Source: an uncultured Eggerthellaceae bacterium
Lineage (GTDB): Bacteria > Actinomycetota > Coriobacteriia > Coriobacteriales > Eggerthellaceae
Assembly (NCBI GenBank): GCA_910588435.1
Contig: CAJUPL010000048.1
Location: forward strand, 1-10,403
Length of the DNA: 10,403 bases
Direction: 5' to 3'
Shown: positions 1-6,453 of the stretch, piece by piece
How positions within the stretch are numbered: the first letter of the stretch is position 1
How the letters are laid out: each line of letters begins with the position of its first letter
Notes under the pieces: model-generated
What the model saw: the letters and a program-made list of their open reading frames with translations, nothing else
Told to the model about the DNA's origin: nothing
The model's database searches: none
Position numbers and translations under genes: made by a program

Positions 1-1
1 C

Positions 2-28
2 TCCGAAAACTCGGCGGCTCAAGGCTGA
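2..28 (+). CDS. Possible 3' tail of an upstream gene
   Basis: The second frame reads eight codons (SENSAAQG) to a TGA at 26-28 and is open at the window edge. Codon choice is compatible with the rest of the window, but the stretch is too short to prove coding. The third frame is also open here and runs into the repeat, so the true end of the gene to the left is undetermined. Bases 29-92 hold no gene I can support, only small inverted repeats such as CCGAA/TTCGG near 57-68. Confidence 0.15.
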   Translation, partial: SENSAAQG

Positions 29-92
29 ACCTGAAGACCGTCACCTGCCAAACTTACCGAATCTTCGGCCTCGCTCCGCTCGGTCCGGCTTA

Positions 93-576
93 CGGGATGC
101 GTTGCATCCCGCTTCATTCACCGCGGCCTTTAACATCCCGCATATCGCTCACGCTCATGCGGAATGTAGCGGCCTTGGCGCACTAACGTGCGCCTTATCA
201 GCACTGAGGATTTCCTGGAGGGCATCTCCATTGGAGACGCAGCATTACCCCCCCCAATAGTGGGCGCTTCCATTGGAAGCGCAGTTGCACGCCAGTGCAA
301 CGTAACGCAGGCGATAGCCTGCGAACACCCGAGAAGGAGCAACTGGTCAGGCAACCTGGCCTGGCGCAGATCATCTATCCGGGTGTTTCGGGTTATCACC
401 CTCATTTCGCTGTGCTAGCGCACAGCTGCGTCGGCAATGCCGACGCCCACTCTTAAGGGAGGTACTCAGAAGGAGGAAGCCTAATTATGACCTCTCAGGT
501 CAATGACAATTCCCCGTGCTTAATGTCATTGACCATTTTGGTCATATATTGGGTTGCAGGCACATTCGCCCATTAG
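93..576 (+). repeat. Modular hairpin repeat, copy 1 (full length, modules A-K)
   Basis: The longest ordered copy. A: CGGGATGC 93-100 with GCATCCCG 104-111. B: 125-174, with inner stem CCGCAT/ATGCGG. C: GGCGCAC 177-183, loop TAAC, GTGCGCC 188-194. D: two units at 222-240 (one A-C mismatch) and 264-282 (GCGCTTCC-ATT-GGAAGCGC), separated by a spacer with a C8 run. E: GTTGCAC 284-290 with GTGCAAC 295-301. F: CGCAGGC 306-312, GATA, GCCTGCG 317-323. G: CAGGC/GCCTG at 348-363. H: GGGT 390-393 with ACCC 398-401. I: GCTGTGC 409-415 with GCACAGC 420-426. J: GCGTCGGC 428-435, AAT, GCCGACGC 439-446. A purine-rich tract with GGAGG follows near 457-479, then K (487-548 plus tail). The stretch 1-908 holds this copy, the opposing minus copy and extra hairpins, but no protein gene I can support. 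Whether it is transcribed is unknown. Confidence 0.85.
483..548 (+). repeat. K module, nested double palindrome (copy 1)
   Basis: The inner stem GGTCAATGACA (498-508) pairs perfectly with TGTCATTGACC (524-534). The outer stem ATGACC (487-492) pairs with GGTCAT (540-545). Five-base bulges (tctca/atttt) lie opposite each other. Each half can instead fold alone as a small GACC-N5-GGTC hairpin, so two mutually exclusive folds are possible. The second copy, at 8735-8796, preserves both stems and changes the loops. A 29-codon reading frame (487-576, beginning MTSQVND, GGAGG about 10 nt upstream) overlies it, but almost every codon that differs between copies is nonsynonymous. I read this as a structured nucleic acid, not a peptide gene. 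Confidence 0.75.
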
Positions 577-652
577 CGATCCCGATCGCCAATGGGCGGC
601 AAGGCACAAACACGGTGCCTTGCCCTACGTCCACCAGAGGCTCAACCTCTGG
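567..652 (+). repeat. Cluster of three hairpins between the opposing repeat copies
   Basis: Three successive inverted repeats are visible: CGCCCATT 567-574 with AATGGGCG 591-598 (inner CGAT/ATCG); GGCAAGGCAC 598-607 with GTGCCTTGCC 615-624 around a 7-nt loop; CCAGAGG 634-640 with CCTCTGG 646-652. The middle one has the same geometry (10-bp stem, 7-nt loop, then CTACGTC) as the hairpin on the opposite strand at 696-722. The two CTACGTC boxes (625-631 and, on the minus strand, 689-695) are inverted relative to each other. No reading frame here is convincing. Confidence 0.6.
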
Positions 653-670
653 TCAAACCCGTTATAAGCA

Positions 671-883
671 AGATAGGTCATTCAGGTTGACGTAGGGCAC
701 GGCATCGCTCTCATGCCGTGCCGCAACGCCGCAACCCTGAATGCTGGCGTGCTGACACGGCTCCACCTGGAACGGTGGCCGGAAGGCCACCAAGGCCGCT
801 ACATGGGCGCGAATGGAATGAGCAGCCATGTTAAAGGCCGTAATGAAGGAAGCGGGGTGTAGGCACATCGTGCCTACACCCCG
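671..883 (-). repeat. Modular hairpin repeat, inverted copy (modules A-C, then a variant tail)
   Basis: Read on the minus strand from 883: A is a perfect 14-bp stem (883-870 with 866-853, loop 867-869); B spans 839-794 with ACATGG/CCATGT closing pairs and the conserved GGCCTTTAACAT and ATGTAGCGGCC flanks; C is GGTGGCC/GGCCACC (791-785 with 780-774, loop TTCC). Instead of the D-K run there is a long hairpin: ATTCAGG (plus 680-686) pairs with CCTGAAT (736-742) and encloses GGCACGGCAT 696-705 / ATGCCGTGCC 713-722. Module A begins 26 nt after the queT stop codon, so in this copy it may also help end queT transcription, though no clean U-tract follows. Confidence 0.75.
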
Positions 884-908
884 TAAGCCTTTTCAAAGGT
901 TCAGCCCC

Positions 909-1496
909 TCACACAATGTTCGCGCGCTTGAGGGCGTGCAACAGCGGCAGGCCAAGCACGTAGATCACCACAGCCTCGCCGATGCCAGTTGAGATCACCC
1001 CGAATAGGTACATGGGCAGGTACGCCCCATCAATGCTGATGTCAGTGAACGGGATGGTGTAGAACCCAAGCCCCTGCAGCAGAAGCGGCAGGTACGCCGG
1101 CACGATCAGCGCGTTCGCAAGCACGAACCCGCCAACCGCAAGCGCAGGCTTCTTGCGCAGCCGCCAGCAGATCACAGCACCCACGAACGTTGCCGCGCTG
1201 CCGAACACCACATCAAGCAGGCCAAGCGCGCCAGTCCCGGCGATCATCATGTTGGCCACGTTCGCGATCACGCAACCCGCGGTCAGCCCCGGAATGGCGG
1301 CCGGCGTGATGGCCGCAACCACGCAAAGCGCCTCGGAGATGCGGAACTGCACGGGCCCCCACGCAAGGCCGCCCAACAGCATCATGGTCAGAAGCGTTGC
1401 CGCGGCATACAGCGCGCCGATCATCCCCGCTTGCGCAATGTATCTGGTCCGCGGCATGCTGCCCAGCCCGAAGAAACCCGCCACGCTCTCACCCAT
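909..1496 (-). CDS. queT: QueT-family queuosine-precursor transporter, S component
   Basis: Predicted integral membrane substrate-binding (S) component of an ECF-type importer for queuosine precursors (preQ0/preQ1-type deazapurines), working with a shared ECF ATPase/T module that is not in this window. The roughly 195-residue protein has the family landmarks: an opening helix (YIAQAGMIGALYAAATLL), the block GPVQFRISEALCVVAAITPAA then IPGLTAGCVIANV, and GLLDVVFGSAATFVGA, followed by three more hydrophobic segments. Length is normal for QueT. A TTG at 1502 would add two residues, but the AGG-containing purine stretch lies only 2 nt from it, against 8 nt before the ATG at 1496, so I prefer the ATG. 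The start overlaps the upstream gene by 8 bp, which suggests translational coupling. It is the last gene of the traX-orf153-queT operon and is followed after 26 nt by a perfect 14-bp hairpin. Family assignment is by pattern recognition; the ligand is inferred from the family. Confidence 0.85.
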   Translation of the reverse strand: MGESVAGFFGLGSMPRTRYIAQAGMIGALYAAATLLTMMLLGGLAWGPVQFRISEALCVVAAITPAAIPGLTAGCVIANVANMMIAGTGALGLLDVVFGSAATFVGAVICWRLRKKPALAVGGFVLANALIVPAYLPLLLQGLGFYTIPFTDISIDGAYLPMYLFGVISTGIGEAVVIYVLGLPLLHALKRANIV

Positions 1497-1950
1497 CTTC
1501 AACGCCTTTCAACAAAAGCTCATTCAAACGGCTGCAAGCATACGCCAACGCCTCCAAAGCGCAAGCATCATCGCGAAAGCTGACGGTGACTGCAGCCTCT
1601 CCCGCCGCCCGGTCCGCCCACTCCGTATGCCCCGCGAACGTGTGCGAACTGTCCTCCGGCTCATGCGCAACTTGCAGGTCTATCACCATGTGCTCAAGCA
1701 GATGCGGCACCGAGGTGGCCGCCATGACGGCCGCGAACGTAGGCCCGCGATCATTCACGCACGCATGTGCCGGAAGGTGCGGGAACTCCTCCTGAGCGAG
1801 CGCCGCAAGCGCGGGCGTCGTCTGCTGGAACCCAGGCAGGACGCGCACGGTTGCAGTCAGCTTCCCGGGCGCAACGCGCACGGCCATCACGCGAACGGGC
1901 TCCCCCTCGCGAACTTGCCCTCGCTTGCGAACGTGGTCCTGCACGCTCAT
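1489..1950 (-). CDS. Small protein resembling the N-terminal domain of cyanophycin synthetase
   Basis: A 153-residue soluble protein with no signal peptide or membrane segment. Its core VPHLLEHMVIDLQ (residues 81-93) resembles the 'H(V/L)xEHxxxxLQ' helix of cyanophycin synthetase N-terminal domains. FAGHTEW (105-111) and VTVSFRDDACALEAL (121-135) sit where that domain has its FGRT segment and final strand/helix. No ATP-grasp or Mur-ligase domain follows, so it cannot be a polymerising cyanophycin synthetase; it is a stand-alone domain of unknown function. I chose the ATG at 1950 because it forms an ATGA overlap with the traX stop; the frame continues upstream to 2103 inside traX, and that extension reads as an arginine-rich shadow. 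No strong Shine-Dalgarno is present, as expected for coupled translation. Its own stop overlaps the queT start. Similarity to the cyanophycin synthetase domain is my recognition and moderately sure; the function is not known. Confidence 0.75.
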   Translation of the reverse strand: MSVQDHVRKRGQVREGEPVRVMAVRVAPGKLTATVRVLPGFQQTTPALAALAQEEFPHLPAHACVNDRGPTFAAVMAATSVPHLLEHMVIDLQVAHEPEDSSHTFAGHTEWADRAAGEAAVTVSFRDDACALEALAYACSRLNELLLKGVEDG

Positions 1951-2768
1951 GCAACCACCAGCTTCACAAGCCAGATGACCGCCAGATGCGCCGGGTAGTA
2001 CGCGTAGAAGAGCCACTTCATGGGGCGCCCGCGCCGTCCGTTGTACGCGCAGAGCAGAAGCCCCGCTGCGGTGAACCCCACCAGCGCGTACCCGATGTTG
2101 CACGCTTCCGTCATCAGCGTGTTCGCGAACTGCATGGGGAGGCCCACCATCCGGTAAGCACCTTCGAATGACTGCATGCTGGTCAGGAAGGTGGCAGCGC
2201 TTGCAAGGCTGCCAGTGGGGGTTCCGTTCGCAAGTTGCGCGAACGCGATCTCAAGCACTGATGGGATCAGCGTTGCTGCGTAGGGGAGCGCCATGGTGAG
2301 CCAGATACCGCGCGGGCCGCGGGTGCGGAGCTCACAGAACAGGAGGATCATCAGCGGGCCGAGGACGCCCCAGTCGCAGAAGAGGCTTACGGCTAGCCCG
2401 CCCACCAGGATGCAAACGTAGGCCGCTTGGGAGGCCAGCTTGTCTCGCGCCCAGATGATGGCAAGGCCTATAGCCAGCGTGAAGAGCACGTTCGCGGTCC
2501 AGCCGAAGAGGAGCGTGTATGGCACTTGCGCCACGCACGCGAAGATCAGCAGACGCTGCATGTAGCGGCGAAGGTTGGAGGTGTGCCGGTAGCCTTCAAC
2601 TAGCAGGAACGCCATCACGGGGAACGTGACGCCACCAAGCCAGAAGAGCGCGCCTGCAACCGCCACCGGGAGTTGCCCGATGAACACGTGCGCAACGTGG
2701 TTCGCCGTCATCCCCGCGATGGCCACCACCTTCAGAGTGAAACCCGTTATGCATTGCTTGTCTTGCAT
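1947..2768 (-). CDS. TraX family membrane protein
   Basis: A 273-residue multi-spanning membrane protein of the TraX family, named after the F-plasmid factor for N-terminal acetylation of pilin and now known as a broad group of predicted membrane acyltransferase-like proteins found mostly outside conjugation loci. Family landmarks in order: TLKVVAIAGMTANHVAH (11-27; relatives usually have DH where this has NH), FPVMAFLLVEGYRHTSNLRRYMQRL (about 49-73), VPYTLLFGW and NVLFTLAIGLAI (about 81-105), and the C-terminal KWLFYAYYPAHLAVIWL. Length is normal. There are no conjugation genes around it. It opens an operon with orf153 (4-bp ATGA overlap) and queT. No Shine-Dalgarno precedes the ATG, and the TA-rich GATAAT lies only 6 nt upstream of it, so the message may be nearly leaderless if that is the -10; this is uncertain. 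The acceptor substrate is unknown. Confidence 0.85.
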   Translation of the reverse strand: MQDKQCITGFTLKVVAIAGMTANHVAHVFIGQLPVAVAGALFWLGGVTFPVMAFLLVEGYRHTSNLRRYMQRLLIFACVAQVPYTLLFGWTANVLFTLAIGLAIIWARDKLASQAAYVCILVGGLAVSLFCDWGVLGPLMILLFCELRTRGPRGIWLTMALPYAATLIPSVLEIAFAQLANGTPTGSLASAATFLTSMQSFEGAYRMVGLPMQFANTLMTEACNIGYALVGFTAAGLLLCAYNGRRGRPMKWLFYAYYPAHLAVIWLVKLVVA

Positions 2769-2834
2769 GCTGCTATTATCTCGCTATCTTTGCCTAACCG
2801 AATCTCATTCAATCCCCCTTGCTGCTCAACCCAA

Positions 2835-3266
2835 CCTGCTGCACCTTCTTGGCCCATGCCCCCAATCCAGTGTCGCGGGCACGTTGTGCCCGCTCCATTC
2901 ATTACGGCCTTTAACATCCCGCATGTCGCTCACGCTCATGCGGAATGTAGCGGCCTTGGGACGCTCACACGACCCCGTTTCGGGTGAATTATTTCCTGTG
3001 GGACGGTTCCCCCCCCCAATTGTCGGCGCTTGCACTCCCCCGCGGTAGGCGGCTGCATTGCAGCCGCAGTTGCACGCCAGTGCAACGTAACGCGGACGCC
3101 AGTCCGCGAACACCCGGCACTAAGCATCAGGTCAGGCAAGCTAGCCTGGCGCAAGACACCAATCCGGGCATTTCGGGTTATCACCCTCATTTCGCTACCT
3201 TCCCGCCCTTCGGGCTTCCAGGTAGCTGCGTTCGCAATGCGAACGCCCACACAGGAGGAGGGGAGG
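2835..3266 (+). repeat. Modular hairpin repeat, copy 2 (modules A-J)
   Basis: Lies in the 621-bp gap between divergent traX and bipA, which otherwise holds only their promoters. CCTGCTGCACC (2835-2845) precedes module A, as it does in copy 3. A: GCGGGCAC 2875-2882 with GTGCCCGC 2886-2893. B: 2906-2955. C is degraded (GGGACG/CGACCC near 2958-2975). A C9 run lies at 3009-3017. D: GCGGCTGC 3049-3056, ATT, GCAGCCGC 3060-3067. E: 3069-3086. F: CGCGGAC 3091-3097, GCCA, GTCCGCG 3102-3108, a different stem from the CGCAGGC/GCCTGCG of other copies. G: 3133-3148. H: GGGT/ACCC near 3175-3186. I: GCTACCT 3194-3200 with AGGTAGC 3220-3226 around an inner GCCC/GGGC. J: GCGTTCGC 3228-3235, AAT, GCGAACGC 3239-3246. 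A purine tract (3253-3266) follows. K is absent. Confidence 0.85.
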
Positions 3267-3329
3267 CAGCAAGCAGATCAACGCAGCATCCCGGCCCCAT
3301 TCGCAAGGCGCCCATCTCGGGCAACCTAC

Positions 3330-3358
3330 CTGACCAGACGGCCCTTTAGTTGTAGAAT
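3330..3358 (+). promoter_or_regulatory. Candidate sigma70-type promoter of bipA
   Basis: CTGACC (3330-3335) and TAGAAT (3353-3358) are separated by 17 bp, with four and five matches to the usual hexamers. The start of bipA lies 32 bp beyond, which leaves room for the Shine-Dalgarno GGAGAG at 3381-3386. It sits outside the repeat copy that ends near 3266. Prediction by eye only. Confidence 0.45.
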
Positions 3359-3365
3359 TACAACT
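3348..3365. promoter_or_regulatory. Palindrome overlapping the bipA -10 region
   Basis: AGTTGTA (3348-3354) and TACAACT (3359-3365) form a perfect 7-bp inverted repeat around GAAT. Its position over the candidate -10 box suits a repressor operator; it could also be chance in an AT-rich promoter. The regulator is unknown. Confidence 0.4.
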
Positions 3366-3389
3366 TCCGCGCCAAAATCAGGAGAGACG

Positions 3390-5201
3390 ATGAAGCAAGA
3401 GAACATCCGCAACGTGGCCATCATCGCGCACGTTGACCACGGCAAGACCACGCTAGTTGACCGCCTTCTTTGGGCAAGCCACGTTTTCCGCGAGAACCAG
3501 CAGGTGCAAGAGCGCGTGCTGGACAGCAACGACCAAGAGCGCGAACGCGGCATCACCATCCTGTCCAAGAACATCTCCATCACGTACAAGGGCGTGAAGA
3601 TCAACGTGATCGACACCCCCGGCCACGCAGATTTCGGCGGCGAGGTTGAGCGCGTCCTCAACATGGCGGACGGCGCGCTGCTGATCGTTGACGCGTACGA
3701 AGGCCCCAAGCCGCAGACGCGCTTCGTGCTGTCACACGCGCTTGAGCGCGGCCTTCGCATCGTCGTGGTGGTGAACAAGATAGATCGTCCGAATGCTGAC
3801 CCCGAAGGCGCCGTTGACAAGGTGTTCGACCTCATGGTGGAGCTGGGCGCCACGGACGCGCAGCTGGACTTCCCGGTCATATACGCATCCGCCGTGAACG
3901 GCTACGCGCGCACGGCTCCGGACGATGACAACATGGACATGGTGCCGCTCTTGGACGTCATCCTGGATGAGATCCCCGCGCCTGAGGTCAACGAAGACGC
4001 GCCGCTGGCGCTGCAGATCTGCACGGTGGACCACTCAAGCTATGAGGGCCGCATCGGCGTTGGCCGCGTGCATTCCGGCGTGATCCACGAGAAGGAGAAC
4101 GTGCTGGTGGTGAAGCCGGACGGCCAAGAGTCCAAGGCGCAGATCCGCAAGGTGTACACGTTCGAGAATCTGGGCAAAGAGGAAGTGGAAGCCGCCGTTG
4201 CGGGCGACATCGTGGCCGTCATCGGCATCGAGGACGCGGACATCGGCGACATCGTCACTGACCCGGAGAACCCGCAAGAGATGGCGCCCATCGCCGTTGA
4301 AGAGCCAACCATGGCCATCGTGTTCGAAGCGTCAACCTCCCCGCTCGTGGGCCGCGAAGGCGACATCGTGGGTGCGCGCCAGCTGAAGGAGCGCCTGCTG
4401 CGCGAAAAGGAGAGCAACATCTCCATGCGCATCAATGAGCTGGAGGACAAATCCGGCATCGAGGTTGCGGGCCGCGGCGTGCTGCACCTGTCCGTCCTCA
4501 TGGAGACCATGCGCCGCGAAGGCTTCGAGTTCCAGGTGGGCCGCCCGCGCGTGGTGTACAAGAAGGACGCGAACGGGGCCAAGCTGGAGCCCATTGAGGA
4601 GGCCACCGTTGACGTGCCGAACGACATGGCGGGCAAGGCCATCGAGGTCATGGGCAACGCCGGTGGCATCATGGAGGACATGGCGCAAGACGAGACCATG
4701 ACGCACCTCACATTCAAGATCCCAACGCGCGGCACCATGGGTCTCAAGACCCGCATCCTGAACGCCACGCATGGCGAGGCCGTGCTCTTCCACCACTTCC
4801 TTGAGTACGGGCCGTATTCGGGCGAGATGACCGGCCGCAAGAACGGCGGCATGATCGCGATGTCAACCGGCAAGGCCGTGGCGTACGCGCTGGACACGCT
4901 GCAAGAGCGCGGCCGTCTGTTCGTGGGGCCCGGGGACGAGTGCTATGAGGGCATGATCGTGGGTGAGTCCGCGAAAGAGGGCGACATGGTGGTCAACGTG
5001 GAGAAGACGAAGAACCTGGGCAACCAGCGTTCATCCACGGCTGACAAGGCCATCCAGCTGACGCCGCCCATCACGTTCACCTTGGAAGAGGCGCTTGAGT
5101 ACATCGAGGATGACGAGCTGGTAGAGGTCACGCCCGAAAGCGTCCGTCTCCGCAAGCGCATCCTGGGTGCCACGGACCGCAAGAAAGCCGCCAAGAAGTA
5201 G
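3390..5201 (+). CDS. typA: Ribosome-associated GTPase BipA/TypA
   Basis: A translational GTPase related to EF-G and LepA that binds the 70S ribosome and acts in 50S subunit assembly and stress or low-temperature adaptation. The 603 residues match the family length. GTPase motifs are intact: G1 AHVDHGKT (13-20), G2 RGITI (53-57), G3 DTPGHADF (75-82), G4 NKID (129-132), G5 SA (167-168). A beta-barrel domain II (about 205-300), the EF-G-like domains III and V, and the BipA-specific C-terminal domain (about 485-600) follow, ending in a Lys-rich tail. The frame is open back to 3030, but that part reads through the repeat; the ATG at 3390 has GGAGAG 9 bp before it and gives the normal BipA N-terminus. 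Monocistronic: divergent from traX and convergent with nth. No clear intrinsic terminator follows; CGAG-GCTT-CTCG then CTTTCTTTT (about 5302-5322) is a weak candidate. Confidence 0.97.
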   Translation: MKQENIRNVAIIAHVDHGKTTLVDRLLWASHVFRENQQVQERVLDSNDQERERGITILSKNISITYKGVKINVIDTPGHADFGGEVERVLNMADGALLIVDAYEGPKPQTRFVLSHALERGLRIVVVVNKIDRPNADPEGAVDKVFDLMVELGATDAQLDFPVIYASAVNGYARTAPDDDNMDMVPLLDVILDEIPAPEVNEDAPLALQICTVDHSSYEGRIGVGRVHSGVIHEKENVLVVKPDGQESKAQIRKVYTFENLGKEEVEAAVAGDIVAVIGIEDADIGDIVTDPENPQEMAPIAVEEPTMAIVFEASTSPLVGREGDIVGARQLKERLLREKESNISMRINELEDKSGIEVAGRGVLHLSVLMETMRREGFEFQVGRPRVVYKKDANGAKLEPIEEATVDVPNDMAGKAIEVMGNAGGIMEDMAQDETMTHLTFKIPTRGTMGLKTRILNATHGEAVLFHHFLEYGPYSGEMTGRKNGGMIAMSTGKAVAYALDTLQERGRLFVGPGDECYEGMIVGESAKEGDMVVNVEKTKNLGNQRSSTADKAIQLTPPITFTLEEALEYIEDDELVEVTPESVRLRKRILGATDRKKAAKK

Positions 5202-5301
5202 CTGCGAAGCCACGGATGAACCTCATCTTGCCGCTCCAAGCGCTTCTTCTTCGTTGGGCGAAGCCAACTCAGGCGCGCTTTCACGGCAATCTGAGGCTCC
5301 C

Positions 5302-5322
5302 CGAGGCTTCTCGCTTTCTTTT
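5302..5322 (+). terminator. Weak candidate terminator after bipA
   Basis: A short CGAG/CTCG stem with a GCTT loop is followed by CTTTCTTTT, about 100 nt after the bipA stop. The stem is only four base pairs and the distance is large, so this is a low-confidence call. The rest of 5202-5365 shows no gene. Confidence 0.2.
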
Positions 5323-5365
5323 GTGCGTCTGAGGCTCTTTCAATTCCTCTTGCAGCTCTGTCTGG

Positions 5366-5775
5366 CCTGCTGCACCGGCATTGCTCATGCCCTCAAAAAG
5401 GATTACAGGATAGGTGCACCATGTGCACCTATCCTGCTTCATTCATAACGGCCTTTAACATCCCGCATGTCGCTCACGCTCATGCGGAATGTAGCGGCCT
5501 TGGCGCACTCATGTGCGCCTATCCAAGTGGAACCCCTGCGGTAGGCGGCTGCATTGGAGCCGCACCTCCCATTGTGGGCGCTTCCATTGGAGCCGCGGCC
5601 CCTTGTCTTGTGGGCGCTTCCATTGGAAGCGCAGCATTGCCCTCTCTCATGTGGGCGCTTGCATCGCAAGCGCAGTTGCACGTTAGTGCAACGTAACGCA
5701 GGCGATAGCCTGCGAACACCCGGCACGCAGCATCAGTTCAGGTAACCTTGCCTGGCGCAGAACACCAATCAGGAC
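5366..5775 (+). repeat. Modular hairpin repeat, copy 3 (A-G, four tandem D units, truncated at H)
   Basis: Fills most of the 586-bp gap between convergent bipA and nth. CCTGCTGCACC lies at 5366-5376 and GGCAT/ATGCC at 5377-5391. A: a perfect 14-bp stem, 5406-5419 with 5423-5436, loop CAT. B: 5450-5499. C: GGCGCAC 5502-5508, TCAT, GTGCGCC 5513-5519. D: four units starting at 5545, 5578, 5614 and 5655 (33, 36 and 41 bp apart); the last two are perfect (GCGCTTCC/GGAAGCGC and GCGCTTGC/GCAAGCGC), the first two carry mixed arms. E: GTTGCAC 5675-5681, GTTA, GTGCAAC 5686-5692. F: CGCAGGC 5697-5703, GATA, GCCTGCG 5708-5714. G: CAGG/CCTG near 5739-5754. Homology stops inside H, about 15 bp before the nth stop codon on the other strand. 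Confidence 0.85.
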
Positions 5776-5787
5776 GTGATACGCTCT

Positions 5788-6450
5788 CTACTCCCACTCA
5801 CCGCGGGTGGGGCACAGGTCTCCCACGATGCACTCCGCACACCGAGGCTTCTTCGCCCGGCAGAATTCCCGGCCGAAATGCACCCACTGGTGGTTCACGT
5901 ACAGCCAATCGGACCTTGGGAACACCTTCATCAGGATGTCCTCTGTCTTTTGAGGGGTGTTCGCAGACGGCCCGGCCAGCTTCAGACGGTGCGCTATCCG
6001 GAACACATGCGTGTCCACCGCGATTCCCTGCGGGTCATGGAACGCCTCGCACATGACGCAGTTCGCGGTCTTGCGCCCAACGCCCGGCAGGCGCTGCATC
6101 AGATCTATGTCTTGCGGCACCTCACCGCCGAACTCGGCCAGCAGCGTCTGCGCAAGCGCAACCAGGTTCTTCGCCTTCGCGTGATAGAACCCAAGCGGGT
6201 GGATGATCTCCTCCACGTCTTCGATGCGCGCCGCCGCCAGGTCTTCCGGCTTGGGATAGCGCGCGAACAGCGTGGGCGTCACCTTGTTGACGGCGTCGTC
6301 CGTGCACTGGGCGGACAGCACCACCGCGCAGGTGAGCTCATACGGCGTGGTGTAGTCAAGCGAGGCTTTCCCCGGCCCGTAGTACGCGAACATGCGCTCT
6401 TCTATCTGCGCCGCGCGCTCCTTCTTGGAGGCCAGGGACTCACGCGCCAT
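5788..6450 (-). CDS. nth: Endonuclease III (DNA glycosylase/AP lyase)
   Basis: Bifunctional base-excision-repair enzyme that removes oxidised pyrimidines and cleaves the abasic site. The 220-residue length is typical. The helix-hairpin-helix is LPGVGRKTA (121-129), with the Schiff-base lysine K127 (K120 in E. coli); the catalytic aspartate is D146 in VDTHVFR (D138 in E. coli). The [4Fe-4S] loop is complete: C197-X6-C204-X2-C207-X5-C213. LSAQCTD (45-51) matches the conserved LSAQATD helix. The ATG at 6450 starts 3 bp after the pgi stop, and no strong Shine-Dalgarno is visible, so translation is probably coupled to pgi. Transcription converges on bipA across repeat copy 3, which begins within about 15 bp of the nth stop. 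Confidence 0.96.
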   Translation of the reverse strand: MARESLASKKERAAQIEERMFAYYGPGKASLDYTTPYELTCAVVLSAQCTDDAVNKVTPTLFARYPKPEDLAAARIEDVEEIIHPLGFYHAKAKNLVALAQTLLAEFGGEVPQDIDLMQRLPGVGRKTANCVMCEAFHDPQGIAVDTHVFRIAHRLKLAGPSANTPQKTEDILMKVFPRSDWLYVNHQWVHFGREFCRAKKPRCAECIVGDLCPTRGEWE

Positions 6451-6453
6451 GGG

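Noticed and set aside
284..323. Integron attC site, suggested by GTTGCAC/GTGCAAC and nearby inverted boxes
   Set aside because: The 7-mer does not fit the GTTRRRY core, there is no integrase, and the repeats do not flank single-gene cassettes in one orientation.
93..450. Group II intron or IStron remnant
   Set aside because: I found no domain V-like sequence, no reverse transcriptase or transposase, and no matching boundaries.
487..576. 29-codon ORF with a GGAGG upstream, possible peptide gene
   Set aside because: It coincides with the K palindrome. Versus the second copy nearly all codon differences are nonsynonymous while the stems are intact, so nucleic-acid structure explains conservation better.
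1489..2103. Upstream-extended form of the 153-codon gene
   Set aside because: The extra 51 residues lie inside traX in another frame and are arginine-rich shadow sequence; the ATGA overlap marks the likely start.
3030..3389. 120-residue N-terminal extension of BipA
   Set aside because: It is translated repeat sequence; the ATG at 3390 has a good Shine-Dalgarno and gives the normal family N-terminus.
222..5673. CRISPR array, suggested by regularly spaced D hairpins
   Set aside because: Units vary in stem sequence, spacing is 33-42 bp with C-rich related spacers, there are at most four units, and no cas genes are present.
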